NCBI RefSeq assembly: GCF_012275445.1
Contig: NZ_JAAZQK010000007.1
Location: 310,001 to 374,000 of the forward strand
DNA: 64,000 nucleotides
Direction of reading: 5' to 3'
From: Rhizobacter sp. SG703
Lineage (GTDB): Bacteria; Pseudomonadota; Gammaproteobacteria; Burkholderiales; Burkholderiaceae_C
In this document: one piece after another, positions 1-8,338 of the stretch
Position numbering within the stretch: the first letter of the stretch is position 1
Layout of the letters: the number at the start of each line of letters is the position of its first letter
Made by a program: the position numbers and the translations under genes
The notes under the pieces: model-generated
Seen by the model: only the letters and a program-made list of their open reading frames with translations
Told to the model about the DNA's origin: nothing
Databases searched by the model: none

Positions 1-925
1 CACGCAGGCGCAGCGCGTAGCGCCCGCGCGGGGCCGGCACGGCCTTCATCATCGCCTTCAGCGCGGTCGGGAACAGGAAGGCGTTGGTGACGCCGTAGCG
101 CGCCATCAGTTCGAAGGCCTTCTCCGGGCCGAAGCGGCCCTGATACGCGACGATCTCGCGGCCGAAGCACAGCGTCGGCAGCAACGCATCCATCAGCCCG
201 CCGGTCCAGGCCCAGTCGGCCGGACTCCAGAACACCTCGTCGCGGCGCGGAAACCAGTTCTGGCTCGCGACGAAGCCGCTCAGGTTGCCGACCAGCGCCC
301 GCTGCGGCAGCAGCGCGCCCTTCGGCGGGCCGGTGGTGCCGCTGGTGTAGATCAGGATCGCCGGGTCGGCGGCACGCGTCGCGACCGGCACGAAGCCGGC
401 TTCGTCCTGCTGCAGCAGCGCGTCCCAGGCGACCTCGCCGGGGCTGGCCGCCGCGGCGCCGACGACCACCAGCGACGCGAGCGACGGGCACCGCGGGTGC
501 ACCGCGCGCAACGCGCCGATCGACGCTTCATCGCCGATCGCGATGCAGGCCTCGCTGTCCTGCAGCCGGAACTCCAGCGCCTCGGGACCGAACAGCACCG
601 ACAGCGGCATCGCGACCGCACCCAGCTGGTGCAGCGCGATGTGCGCGACCGCGGTCTCGATGCGCTGCGCCATCACGATGGCGACACGGTCGCCGCGTCG
701 CACGCCGAGCCGTTGCAGGGCTGCCGCCAGCCGCCGCGAGCGGGCTTGCAATTGGCGGTAGCTGCAGGTGCGGCGGGTGCCGTCTTCGCGTTCATGCCGG
801 ATCGCGATCGCATCCGGCGTCTCTCGCGCCCAGCGCCCGCAGCAGGCCTCGCCGATGTTGAAGTCGGCCGGCACCTGCCAGCGGAAGCTTGAGTACAGAC
901 TGTGATAGTGGTCAACGTCAGGCAT
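1..925 (-). CDS. Acyl-CoA synthetase, AMP-binding family (C-terminus cut by window edge)
   Basis: ATP-dependent activation of a carboxylic acid to its acyl-CoA via an acyl-adenylate; cytoplasmic. About 308 codons are visible, starting MPDVDHYHSLY at the ATG at 925 and running off the left edge, so the thioester-forming C-terminal subdomain is not seen. The ANL-superfamily P-loop signature YTSGTTGPPKG is present near residue 190, followed by the DEVFWSPADWAWTGG segment typical of the medium-chain/acetyl-CoA-synthetase-like branch. Substrate cannot be told from this fragment. It is read leftward away from the GNAT gene, with about 115 bases of repeat-like DNA between them. Confidence 0.9.
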   Translation of the reverse strand, partial: MPDVDHYHSLYSSFRWQVPADFNIGEACCGRWARETPDAIAIRHEREDGTRRTCSYRQLQARSRRLAAALQRLGVRRGDRVAIVMAQRIETAVAHIALHQLGAVAMPLSVLFGPEALEFRLQDSEACIAIGDEASIGALRAVHPRCPSLASLVVVGAAAASPGEVAWDALLQQDEAGFVPVATRAADPAILIYTSGTTGPPKGALLPQRALVGNLSGFVASQNWFPRRDEVFWSPADWAWTGGLMDALLPTLCFGREIVAYQGRFGPEKAFELMARYGVTNAFLFPTALKAMMKAVPAPRGRYALRLR

Positions 926-996
926 GACCACAAGCTTAATGCGCGTTGCTGCGCAGCCGATCAAGCAACGCCCGCGGAACCGGCTTTGCCGGGCCG

Positions 997-1040
997 CCGG
1001 GTGGCGCCCCTCGGGGGCAGGAGCGAAGCGACTGGGGGGC
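997..1040. repeat. Burkholderiales-type intergenic repeat fragment
   Basis: A G/C-rich block (…GGCGCCCCTCGGGGGCAG then GAGCGAAGCGACTGGGGGG) between the acyl-CoA synthetase start and the GNAT stop. From memory, similar blocks recur between genes in Comamonadaceae and related genomes. It contains the short inverted element GCCCCTCGGGGGC. No second copy is seen in this window, so the repeat call rests on recall, not on the sequence alone. Confidence 0.35.
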
Positions 1041-1041
1041 C

Positions 1042-1551
1042 CTATCCAGAGAAGCGCGCCAGCGCTTCCCCGGTGATGCGGCAGATGCGCCAGTCGGGCA
1101 TCACCGTCGCGCCCATGCGCTCGTAGAAGCGGATCGCGTTCTCGTTCCAGTCGAGCACGCTCCATTCGAAGCGGCCGTAGCCGCGGTCGACCGCCAGCCG
1201 GGCCAGCCGCGTCAGCATGGCCTCGCCGACGCCTGCGCCGCGGTGCGCGGGCTGCACGTACAGGTCTTCGAGGTAGAGCCCGGGCTGGGCCAGGAAGGTC
1301 GAGAAGTTGGTGAAGAACAGCGCGAAGGCGATCACCTCGCCGTCGGCCTCGGCGACCATCGCCTCGGCCACGGCCTTCTCGCCGAACAGGTTAGGCCGCA
1401 GCTTCTCGGGCGTGACTTGCAGCAGGTGGGTCAGCTTCTCGAACTCGGCGAGTTCGCGGATCAGGCCGACGATCGGCACGACGTCGCGCAGTTCGGCGGG
1501 TCGCAGCGCGTAGGCGGGGTTGCCGTCGAGCGGCATCGAAGAGGTGGGCAT
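1042..1551 (-). CDS. GNAT-family N-acetyltransferase
   Basis: 169-residue single-domain acetyltransferase using acetyl-CoA. The order is typical of the spermidine/thialysine acetyltransferase-like GNAT branch: N-terminal RPAELRDVVPIVGLIRELAEFEK, beta strands with IAFALFFTNFSTF, motif A around LEDLYVQPAHRGAGVGEAML (acetyl-CoA pyrophosphate loop HRGAGVG), and motif B with WNENAIRFYERMGA. The first ATG gives MPTSSMPLDG; the second Met seven codons on could equally be used. Substrate is unknown. It stands alone, leftward, after a separate membrane hydrolase-like gene. Confidence 0.9.
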   Translation of the reverse strand: MPTSSMPLDGNPAYALRPAELRDVVPIVGLIRELAEFEKLTHLLQVTPEKLRPNLFGEKAVAEAMVAEADGEVIAFALFFTNFSTFLAQPGLYLEDLYVQPAHRGAGVGEAMLTRLARLAVDRGYGRFEWSVLDWNENAIRFYERMGATVMPDWRICRITGEALARFSG

Positions 1552-1604
1552 GCGCCGATTGTCTCAGGCCGGCGACCCGTCGCACCCCGAAGGCCCTCCC
1601 CCGT

Positions 1605-2486
1605 TCAGGCGGCCAGCCGCTCCCAGGCCACGGCCGGGGCGGCACGGGCCGGCTCGGGCCAGATCACGCAGACGGTGCGCGGGGTCATCAGCTGCTGGCA
1701 GAAGAAGGCGGCGACGCGCGCCGTGTACGCCGCCGTCGCGCCGGCGGCGGCCCGCCCGGACTCCAGCTGCAGCGCCCGGCCGCGCAGCGCGCCGATGCGC
1801 CGGCGCAGCCAGTCGTCGTCCATGGCGGCACTGCCCAGCCACCAGGCAGCTGCCAGCACGCCCGGCGCCAGAGCGCCGGCAATCCACGGCAGCGCCTGCC
1901 ACCGGCGGCGCAGTGCGCGATCGAGGGTCGCGCCGGTGCCTTCGGCCAGCACCGCGCGGATCGCGGGCTCGTCGGCCGCGGCCCCCAGCACCGCATTCGC
2001 GCCGATGCCCGAGCCCATCACGCCGATGCGTCCCGGCGGGTGACCGCGCTCCAGCAGGTAGTCGACCGCGCCGAGCACGTCGTGGCGCTCGCGGCGGCCG
2101 AAGCTGCCCCGGTGGGCGCTGCTGCCGCCGCGCCCGCGCAGGTCGATGGCCAGCACCGACAGGCCCTGTGCCCGCAGCGCCTGCGCCAGCTCGCGGTTGC
2201 GCCGGCCGTCGCGGCCGTTCACCAGCACCACCGCGGCTCGGCCGGCCGGCACCGGCAGGTACTCGCCGCAGACGCGGGCGCAGCCGTCGCGGGCCGCAAA
2301 ACCCACCCGGTCGAGGGCGGCTGCGCCGCGCGCCGGCGGCTTCGGACGGGCCCGCGTGTGACGGTGCGCGAACCAGAGACACGCTGCCGCATAGGCGAGA
2401 ACGCCGGTGAAAGCGACGACCGTTGCTGCCGAGCCGATGTCCACGATGAAAAATCCCCCTGAGCGAAACCCAGTGTCCGATTCCAC
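1605..2486 (-). CDS. Membrane-anchored alpha/beta-hydrolase-like protein, nucleophile apparently lost
   Basis: 293 residues from a GTG at 2486 (GTG GAA TCG GAC). Residues about 14-40 form one N-terminal membrane anchor (IGSAATVVAFTGVLAYAAACLWF). The rest resembles a dienelactone-hydrolase-like alpha/beta fold: VVLVNGRDGRRNRELAQALRAQG, then LAIDLRGRGGS, then the strand-elbow IGVMGSGIGANAVLG. Aligned with the usual IGVMGFSMGANAVL pattern, the serine expected between the two glycines is a glycine, so catalysis is doubtful. It is divergent from the winged-helix/STAND regulator, and its start lies 22 bases from the CTGAA direct repeats, so it may be co-regulated. Function unknown. Confidence 0.7.
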   Translation of the reverse strand: MESDTGFRSGGFFIVDIGSAATVVAFTGVLAYAAACLWFAHRHTRARPKPPARGAAALDRVGFAARDGCARVCGEYLPVPAGRAAVVLVNGRDGRRNRELAQALRAQGLSVLAIDLRGRGGSSAHRGSFGRRERHDVLGAVDYLLERGHPPGRIGVMGSGIGANAVLGAAADEPAIRAVLAEGTGATLDRALRRRWQALPWIAGALAPGVLAAAWWLGSAAMDDDWLRRRIGALRGRALQLESGRAAAGATAAYTARVAAFFCQQLMTPRTVCVIWPEPARAAPAVAWERLAA

Positions 2487-2508
2487 GCCCGCGCCGTCCT
2501 TCAGCGGA

Positions 2509-2537
2509 CTGAAACCGGCCTGAATCGTTCTGAAGCC
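2509..2537 (+). promoter_or_regulatory. Triple CTGAA direct repeat, candidate operator (copy 1)
   Basis: CTGAA occurs at 2509, 2520 and 2530 (spacings 11 and 10), the third continuing as CTGAAGCC. Direct repeats at about one helical turn are the usual binding mode of OmpR/PhoB-type winged-helix domains, and the gene beginning at 2576 has exactly such a domain. A copy with the same spacings lies at 8620. A possible -10 (TAAATT at 2550) follows. Probably an autoregulatory site that also faces the divergent gene at 2486. Confidence 0.6.
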
Positions 2538-2575
2538 GGCGGCATCGCGTAAATTCGCCGCCTTGGAGGATCCAC

Positions 2576-5107
2576 TTGCCTGACCACTACCGCTTCGGAC
2601 GCATCGCGCTGAGCCCGGCCACGCGCCAGCTGCTGATCGACGGCCAGCCCGCGCTGCTCGGCGCGCGCGCGTTCGACCTGCTGCAGGCGCTGGTCGAGCG
2701 CAGCGACCGGCTGGTGTCGAAGGGGGAACTGCTCGACCTGGTCTGGCCCGGCCTCGTGGTCGAAGAGAACAACCTGCAGGTGCATGTCTCGGCGCTGCGC
2801 AAGCTGCTGGGCGCGCAGGCGATCTCGACGGTGCCGGGGCGCGGCTACCGCTTCACGATGACCCCCTCGCCTTCGCCCGCGCCCGCGCCGGCGGTTGCAC
2901 CGGCCCGGCCGCCGCGCGATGCGTTGCCCGAGCGGCCGGTCGCGCTGGTCGGGCGCGAGCGCGAACTGGCCGAGCTGCTGGCGCAGCTGGACGGCTCGGG
3001 CCTGGTGACGCTGGTCGGCCCCGGCGGCATCGGCAAGACCTCGCTGGCCCGCGCCGCCGCCCAGGCGCGGCGCGAGGCCTGGGCCGACGGCGTCGCATGG
3101 GTCGAACTCGCGTCGCTGACCGATGCCTCGCTGATCGGCGGCGCGATCGCGCAGGCACTGTCGCTGCAGCTCGCGGTGGGCGGCGATGCAACCGCCGCGC
3201 TGCTGGCGTCGGTGAAGAACCTGCAGGCGCTGCTGGTGCTCGACAACGCCGAACACCTGCTCGACGGCCTCGCGCCGCTGGTGCAGGCACTGCAGCAGGG
3301 CGCTCCCGGCCTGCGGCTGCTGGTGACGAGCCAGGTGCCGCTGCACCTGGCGGGCGAGCGGCTGCAGCGCATCGGGGCGCTGGCGGTACCGCCCGACGGC
3401 AGCGCCGCCGGTCCGGCGCTGCAGCATGGCGCGGTCGCGCTGTTCTGCGAGCGCGCGCTGGCGGTCGACCGCCGCTTCGCACTGACCGATGCCAACGTCG
3501 GCGCGGTGACCGAGATCTGCCGCCGGCTCGACGGCGTGCCGCTGGCGCTCGAACTGGCGGCCGCGCGCGTGCCGGTGCTGGGCGTCGGCGGGATCGCATC
3601 GCGGCTGGACGACCGCTTCCGGCTGCTGGCCAGCAGCACGCGCGGCACGCCGACGCGCCAGCAGACGCTGCAGGCGGCGCTCGACTGGAGCCTGTCGCTG
3701 CTGACGCCGGCGCAGCGCGCGCTGTTCGACTCGCTCGGGGTGTTCGCCGGCGGCTTCACGCTGGCGCTGGCCAGTGCGGTGCTGGCCGACGGCAGCGATG
3801 CCGACGGCTGGGCCGCGATCGACGGGCTGGCGCTGCTGTCGGACCATTCGCTGGTCCAGGTCGGCGACGGCGACCCGCCGCGCTATGCGCTCAGCGAGAG
3901 CGCACGGGCCTATGCGCAGTCCCGGCTGGCGGACGACCCGCAGGCCGATGCGCTGCGCGGCCGCCATGCGCGTGCGCTGCGCGCGTTCTTCGCCGGTGCG
4001 CAACGCGACTGGCTGCGGATGGCCGATGCGCCGTGGCTCGCGCTGTACGAGCCGGAGCTCGACAACCTGCGGGCCGCGCTCGCGTGGTCGCAGCAGCACG
4101 ACCCCGAGACGCTGGTCGCGCTGGTCGGCGCGGCCGCGCCGCTGTGGCATCACCTGTCGCTGCATGCCGAGGCCAGGCGCTGGCATGACATCAGCGAGGC
4201 GATGGTTGATGACAACGTTCCCAAGCCACTCGCTGCAGCCTGGTGGCGGGCCGCGCAATGGGTGTGGGCCGACGCCTCGCCGGGGCGCTCGCGCGGCGCG
4301 GCCGACCATGCGCAGTCGCTGTTCCGTGCGCTCGGCGACGAGCACGGGCTGTACGCGCAGCTGACCGGACTGGCCGGGTTGTGGCACGAGCCGAACCCGG
4401 CGGCGCGGGCGGCGCTGGACGAAGCGTTGGCACTGGAGCGGCCGGACTGGCCGGCGCGCGAGCGCGCCTGGGGCCAGCGTGCGCGGGCCGACGTGGCGCG
4501 CGCCGAAGGCCGGCTGGCGGACAGCCGGGCCGCTCGCGAGGTCGAACTCGGGTTGCGGATCGCCGCCGGCGACGAGCGCGGCGCGTGGCGCGCACGCGCG
4601 CACCTGGCCGACCTGGCGCTGGCCATCGGCGAGGTCGACGAGGCGGTGTACCTCGGTCATCAACTGGTCGATGCGCTGCGAGACAAGCGCGCGCCGGCGA
4701 CGCTGTGCACCGCGCAGCTGAACCTGATGCATGCGCTGCTGGTCCGGGGGTCGGTCGACGAGGCATGGTCACTGTCGAGGGCGACGCTGCAGCTGGCGCT
4801 CGATCACGGCCTGACGTGGCAAGCGGTCGATGTGCTGGCCTGGTTGGCCGCCTGCCAGGGCGACCTGCAGGCGGCGGCCCGTCTGGCCGGGTGGTCCGAT
4901 GCGTCGTACCGGCAGCGCGACGAGCCGCGCACACCGGCACGCGAGCACGCCCGCGAAGAAGTGCGGCGGCGCTTGTCCGGCCTGCCGGCAACGCTGCAGG
5001 AGCCGTTGCGAAAGAACGGCGAGCAACTCGACGCGTCCAGCGCCATGGCGCTGTGGGACGGCGTCGCGCGCTCAACCAGGGCGCTCAGCGGTTCTCGTTC
5101 TGGATGA
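2576..5107 (+). CDS. Winged-helix transcriptional regulator with STAND/NB-ARC-type ATPase and helical-repeat C-terminus
   Basis: 843-residue regulator. Residues 5-95 are an OmpR/CadC-type winged helix (LLGARAFDLLQALVERSDRLVSKGELLDLVWPG … VHVSALRKLLG … TVPGRGYRF). A proline/alanine linker leads to a P-loop ATPase with Walker A GPGGIGKTS (148-156) and Walker B LLVLDNAEHLLD, then the winged-helix segment of STAND proteins, then about 400 residues of alpha-helical TPR-like repeats. The TTG start is favoured by the Shine-Dalgarno GGAGGA at 2565-2570, five bases upstream; no ATG fits the domain start. Its 3' end overlaps the convergent small gene by 23 bases. The CTGAA repeats just upstream suggest autoregulation. 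The inducing signal is unknown. Confidence 0.85.
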   Translation: MPDHYRFGRIALSPATRQLLIDGQPALLGARAFDLLQALVERSDRLVSKGELLDLVWPGLVVEENNLQVHVSALRKLLGAQAISTVPGRGYRFTMTPSPSPAPAPAVAPARPPRDALPERPVALVGRERELAELLAQLDGSGLVTLVGPGGIGKTSLARAAAQARREAWADGVAWVELASLTDASLIGGAIAQALSLQLAVGGDATAALLASVKNLQALLVLDNAEHLLDGLAPLVQALQQGAPGLRLLVTSQVPLHLAGERLQRIGALAVPPDGSAAGPALQHGAVALFCERALAVDRRFALTDANVGAVTEICRRLDGVPLALELAAARVPVLGVGGIASRLDDRFRLLASSTRGTPTRQQTLQAALDWSLSLLTPAQRALFDSLGVFAGGFTLALASAVLADGSDADGWAAIDGLALLSDHSLVQVGDGDPPRYALSESARAYAQSRLADDPQADALRGRHARALRAFFAGAQRDWLRMADAPWLALYEPELDNLRAALAWSQQHDPETLVALVGAAAPLWHHLSLHAEARRWHDISEAMVDDNVPKPLAAAWWRAAQWVWADASPGRSRGAADHAQSLFRALGDEHGLYAQLTGLAGLWHEPNPAARAALDEALALERPDWPARERAWGQRARADVARAEGRLADSRAAREVELGLRIAAGDERGAWRARAHLADLALAIGEVDEAVYLGHQLVDALRDKRAPATLCTAQLNLMHALLVRGSVDEAWSLSRATLQLALDHGLTWQAVDVLAWLAACQGDLQAAARLAGWSDASYRQRDEPRTPAREHAREEVRRRLSGLPATLQEPLRKNGEQLDASSAMALWDGVARSTRALSGSRSG

Positions 5108-5471
5108 CGGGATCCACGCTGCCGGTCAGTCCGGTGGCCAGGTGGATGACGTTCACCAGGTAGGGATAGGCCAGGCCGCTCTGATTCACGTTCGAGACCG
5201 TCGCGGTCCGCATGTCGTCCGAATACTGGATCGTCGTGAACGAGGCGTCCCATCCGTTCGAGAGGGATTGGATGCCGGAAAGCTTGTCGCGGAACGCGTA
5301 CCCTGACGTCGCCACCTGGAAGACGATATTCACGCTGTCGCCGATGCCGATCAGGTTCAGGAACTCCGGCTCCACTCGCGTCACCACGACGTTGGGCGCT
5401 TCGGCTGTCATGTACGCAGCGATGGTGACGGTCATTGTCGGCGGGATCGGCACGATGGATTCGTTGCTCAT
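5085..5471 (-). CDS. Small conserved-looking protein at the end of the SLOG/TIR operon
   Basis: 128 residues, MSNESIVPIPPTMTVTIAAYMTAEAPNV…, no signal peptide or membrane segment, beta-rich by eye (alternating V/I/T strands), with no motif I recognise. It begins 12 bases after the TIR-gene stop, so it is very probably co-transcribed and translated with it. Its final 23 bases overlap the end of the convergent STAND regulator. A/T content is visibly higher than in the neighbours (ATTC, AACG, GTCATT tracts), a mild sign of different origin. Function unknown; its place suggests a partner or effector accessory of the TIR protein. Confidence 0.7.
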   Translation of the reverse strand: MSNESIVPIPPTMTVTIAAYMTAEAPNVVVTRVEPEFLNLIGIGDSVNIVFQVATSGYAFRDKLSGIQSLSNGWDASFTTIQYSDDMRTATVSNVNQSGLAYPYLVNVIHLATGLTGSVDPVIQNENR

Positions 5472-5483
5472 GGGGTAGTCCTT

Positions 5484-7652
5484 CTAGTTGGATGTGTGAC
5501 TGCTTCCGCCCCGCGCGGTCTGCAATCGTCTGGCGAGTTCGGCGTATGCGGGGTGCCGATAAGTGGTTTTCTCGATCCGGGTTGCAAGCGCCTGGGCGCC
5601 CTTGACATCGCCGAGCCCGAGCCGGGCCCGCGCGAGCGGTGTCAGGACCGCGCCGTCGTCCATCGCGGCGAACGGCGCCAGCGCGGACTCCACGCGCTTC
5701 CAGGCCTGCTGCGCGACATCGCGGCGATCCGGCTCCGCGAGCACCGCCAGCGCCGCGGCGGCGCCGGAGATCTCGACCGCCTGCCGCGCAGCGAGGTGCG
5801 CGTCGCCCTTCGCCTGCATGTCAGTGGATGCCAGCAACGCCTGCAGCTTCGAGATCAATTCGCCGCGCCCCGGGGCCTGCACGACTTGCGCCGTCAATTC
5901 CAGCAGGCGACTGCGCAGCCCGACCGCGTAGCGGGCATCCCGCGCCTCGCCGGCGAGGAACTTGTCGACGCACGCGGTCGCCGCGGTCAGCTCCTCGCGG
6001 GCCGCGTCGTGCCGCGATTGCGCCACCAGGGTCTCGATCAGGCGCAGCCGCGCAAAGCACGCATCGCCGAGCCACAGCATGTTGCTCGCGTCGGCCAGCA
6101 CCAGGTTGTCGGCCATCTTCAATCCCGCGCGGCTGTGCAGTTCCGCATCGTGCGGCCGGCCGAGTGCCAGCTCGAAGAAGCTGATGATGTTGAGCGCGTT
6201 CTGGATACTGCGCTGCGCCACGCGGCTCTTCGACGAGTCGGCCATCCGCTGGTGCAGCGCGAGCTTCTCCTGCTGCTCTCGCAGCGCATGCTCGTAGTCG
6301 CCGAGCGCCGCGTAGGTTTCGGCGAGCCAGCCATGGTTCTGCGCCCATTCGGAGGCGAACTCCGGGCGCTTGGGCGCCAGTTCGCGAAGCAGCTCGTCGG
6401 CCTGGCGCAGCGATGCGAGCGCATCCGAAGGCCGCCCCATCCCGAGTTGCACGCCACCGATGTTCACGTGGGCAAACGCCACTTCGGCCCGCCAGTCGAG
6501 GTTGGCGGAGTCCAGCGCGACAAGCCGCTGCGCGAGGGCGAGGTACTCCTGGAAGCGAGCCAGCGCGGCCCGCCCGTCCAGATGCTTCCATGCGGCATAG
6601 CCAACCCAGAACACGCTTTGCGCATGGTCGAAGATGCGCTGGCCATCGCCGGGCGCCTTCAGCAACAGCTGCCGCGTGGTGGCGGCCGCCTGCTCGAAGG
6701 CCGCCTGGGCCTCGACCGCGTTGCCACGCAGGTCGCGGATCTCGCCGATCAGGTGCATGGCCCGCGACCGATGACCGAGCGCCGTGGCGTCGAGCCGATC
6801 GGCGTGCTGTTCGGCGTAGTACGCGAGCGCCTTCTCCCCCACCGAATCCAGCACCTCCAGTCGACCCACCGGTTCGAGCTTCTTGCGCAGGTCGCCGAGC
6901 ATGAACTCGATCAGGCCCTCGGCCTGCGCACGCTGGTGCTGTGCTTCATTGCGCGCTCGCACCGCCAGCACCGCCAGCAGCGCGAACACGACCACGCCGA
7001 CAGCCGAAGCGGTCGCGATCGCCGCCAGCCAGCGCAGCCGCCGCTGCGTGTCGCGCTGGACCAGGTCGTCGAAGCCGACGCCGATCATGCCGGCCAGCAG
7101 CTTCAGCGCGGCGCGGCGCGGGCCGTCGCCTTCGGCGCGCTGGTCGGCGGCAATCGGCTCCAGCGGCTCGCCTTCGGCACGGCCGTCGGGCGTCAGCGCA
7201 AAACGCAGCGCCGGCGGGAAGCATTCGCTCGCCTCGCGGCCCGGCGTGTTGCTCGCGAACGGCTCGCCGCGCGCGATCAGCGCCAGCACGCGGCCTTCGC
7301 CATGCAGGCGCTTGAATTCGATGATCTCGCGGTTCACCCACGGCGAACGCGCGGCGTCCGGCGAGCAGACGACGATCAGCCAGCGGCTGGCCGCGAGGGC
7401 CTCCTGCACGCTCGCCTTCAGGTCGGCGCCGGCGTTCAGCTCGTCGCGATCGCGAAACAGCGGCGGCAGGCGCGCCGGCACCGGCCCGTGCGGCGTCGCG
7501 CGCCCGAGCAACCGGCGCGGGATGCGGTACGTCTCGAGCTGCCGCTGCAGCCGGCGCGCCGCCACCTTGTCGTGGTGGCTGTAGCTGATGAAGGCCCCGT
7601 AGCGCGGTGCAGGAACAGGCGATGCGGTGGCCGGCGTTTCGTCGGCGTTCAT
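5484..7652 (-). CDS. TIR-domain protein with transmembrane helix and TPR-like C-terminus
   Basis: 722 residues from ATG at 7652. Residues 17-130 are a bacterial TIR domain: YGAFISYSHHDKVAARRLQ (box 1), PLFRDRDELNAGADL (BB-loop region), WLIVVCSPDAARSPWVNREI. Glu109 in the W-V-x-x-E-I pattern matches the catalytic glutamate of SARM1 (W-V-x-K-E-I), so NAD cleavage is plausible. One membrane helix lies at about 207-231 (LAAIATASAVGVVVFALLAVLAV), followed by about 480 residues of TPR-like helices. With TIR in the cytoplasm the TPR part would face the periplasm. The start overlaps the upstream SLOG stop as ATGA, indicating translational coupling. Longer upstream starts run into the SLOG gene and are rejected. 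Confidence 0.88.
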   Translation of the reverse strand: MNADETPATASPVPAPRYGAFISYSHHDKVAARRLQRQLETYRIPRRLLGRATPHGPVPARLPPLFRDRDELNAGADLKASVQEALAASRWLIVVCSPDAARSPWVNREIIEFKRLHGEGRVLALIARGEPFASNTPGREASECFPPALRFALTPDGRAEGEPLEPIAADQRAEGDGPRRAALKLLAGMIGVGFDDLVQRDTQRRLRWLAAIATASAVGVVVFALLAVLAVRARNEAQHQRAQAEGLIEFMLGDLRKKLEPVGRLEVLDSVGEKALAYYAEQHADRLDATALGHRSRAMHLIGEIRDLRGNAVEAQAAFEQAAATTRQLLLKAPGDGQRIFDHAQSVFWVGYAAWKHLDGRAALARFQEYLALAQRLVALDSANLDWRAEVAFAHVNIGGVQLGMGRPSDALASLRQADELLRELAPKRPEFASEWAQNHGWLAETYAALGDYEHALREQQEKLALHQRMADSSKSRVAQRSIQNALNIISFFELALGRPHDAELHSRAGLKMADNLVLADASNMLWLGDACFARLRLIETLVAQSRHDAAREELTAATACVDKFLAGEARDARYAVGLRSRLLELTAQVVQAPGRGELISKLQALLASTDMQAKGDAHLAARQAVEISGAAAALAVLAEPDRRDVAQQAWKRVESALAPFAAMDDGAVLTPLARARLGLGDVKGAQALATRIEKTTYRHPAYAELARRLQTARGGSSHTSN

Positions 7653-8335
7653 CGCCGCGTGTCCCTCACGTGGGCCAGCACCGCGTCGAGCCGGCGGCGG
7701 TCGCAGCACTGTTCCACCGTGCCGCCGGCCCGCGGCCACAGCAGCCTCGGTCGCTGGCGCGGCCGGGTCGACAGGTGCAGCACCGGGATGCGGCGCCGGA
7801 AGGCCTCGTCGACGACGTCGGCCGTGCCGCCGGTGCCGCGCGACGGCGCACCGTCCCACAGTGCAAGAAGCAGGTCGGCCTGGTCGAGCAGCGCATGCCC
7901 GGCGCGCAGGTAGGTGCGCCCGGCCACGCCCAGCGGCCCGCGCAACTCGGTGATGCGTGCCGCGTCGGCCAGCAGCGCCCGGTACTCGCGACGCGACGCG
8001 GCGCTGCTGAAGCCGCGCGCGTAGTCGTCGCGCGGGCGCGGCAGCACCGCGTGCAGCGTGTAGCCGATCTGCAGGCCGAGCCACGCGAGGTGGCGGTCGC
8101 TGCCTTCGGCGAGGTTCGACAGCAGCACCGGCTCGATGCAGCGCGATGCGCTCGCCAGGTGGGCGAGCACCGGCTCGATCTGCGGCGTGATCTGGTCCAG
8201 CTGATGTTGCGAGATGCGATTCAAGCGATGCCCCGTGACACCGACGTGCAAGCCCCGCGCCGGCGGCCGTGGGTGGCACGGTGCCGGTGTCGCGATCTCC
8301 TCGAGCTCCCTCACGTCGTTACTGCAGAACGGCAC
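7649..8335 (-). CDS. SLOG-fold (LOG/DprA-like) nucleotide-sensor protein
   Basis: 228 residues. The pattern is that of SLOG-superfamily Rossmann-like domains that bind nucleotide-derived ligands: LHVGVTGHRLNRIS (first strand and glycine loop), PVLLSNLAEGSDRHLAWLG followed by LPRPRDDYARGF, then LLALWDGAPSRGTGGTADVV with the GGTA phosphate-binding turn. SLOG domains accompany TIR enzymes in Thoeris-type systems, where they read TIR-made cyclic ADP-ribose derivatives. Here the SLOG domain is a stand-alone protein with no fused effector. GTG start at 8335, three bases after the preceding stop; an alternative GTG lies at 8314. Its stop overlaps the TIR start. Confidence 0.75.
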   Translation of the reverse strand: MPFCSNDVRELEEIATPAPCHPRPPARGLHVGVTGHRLNRISQHQLDQITPQIEPVLAHLASASRCIEPVLLSNLAEGSDRHLAWLGLQIGYTLHAVLPRPRDDYARGFSSAASRREYRALLADAARITELRGPLGVAGRTYLRAGHALLDQADLLLALWDGAPSRGTGGTADVVDEAFRRRIPVLHLSTRPRQRPRLLWPRAGGTVEQCCDRRRLDAVLAHVRDTRR

Positions 8336-8338
8336 GGG

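Noticed and set aside
7653..8279. Longer TIR protein (931 residues) reading through the SLOG region
   Set aside because: The extra N-terminus is an out-of-frame reading of the SLOG gene; the ATG at 7652 precedes the TIR domain and overlaps the SLOG stop.
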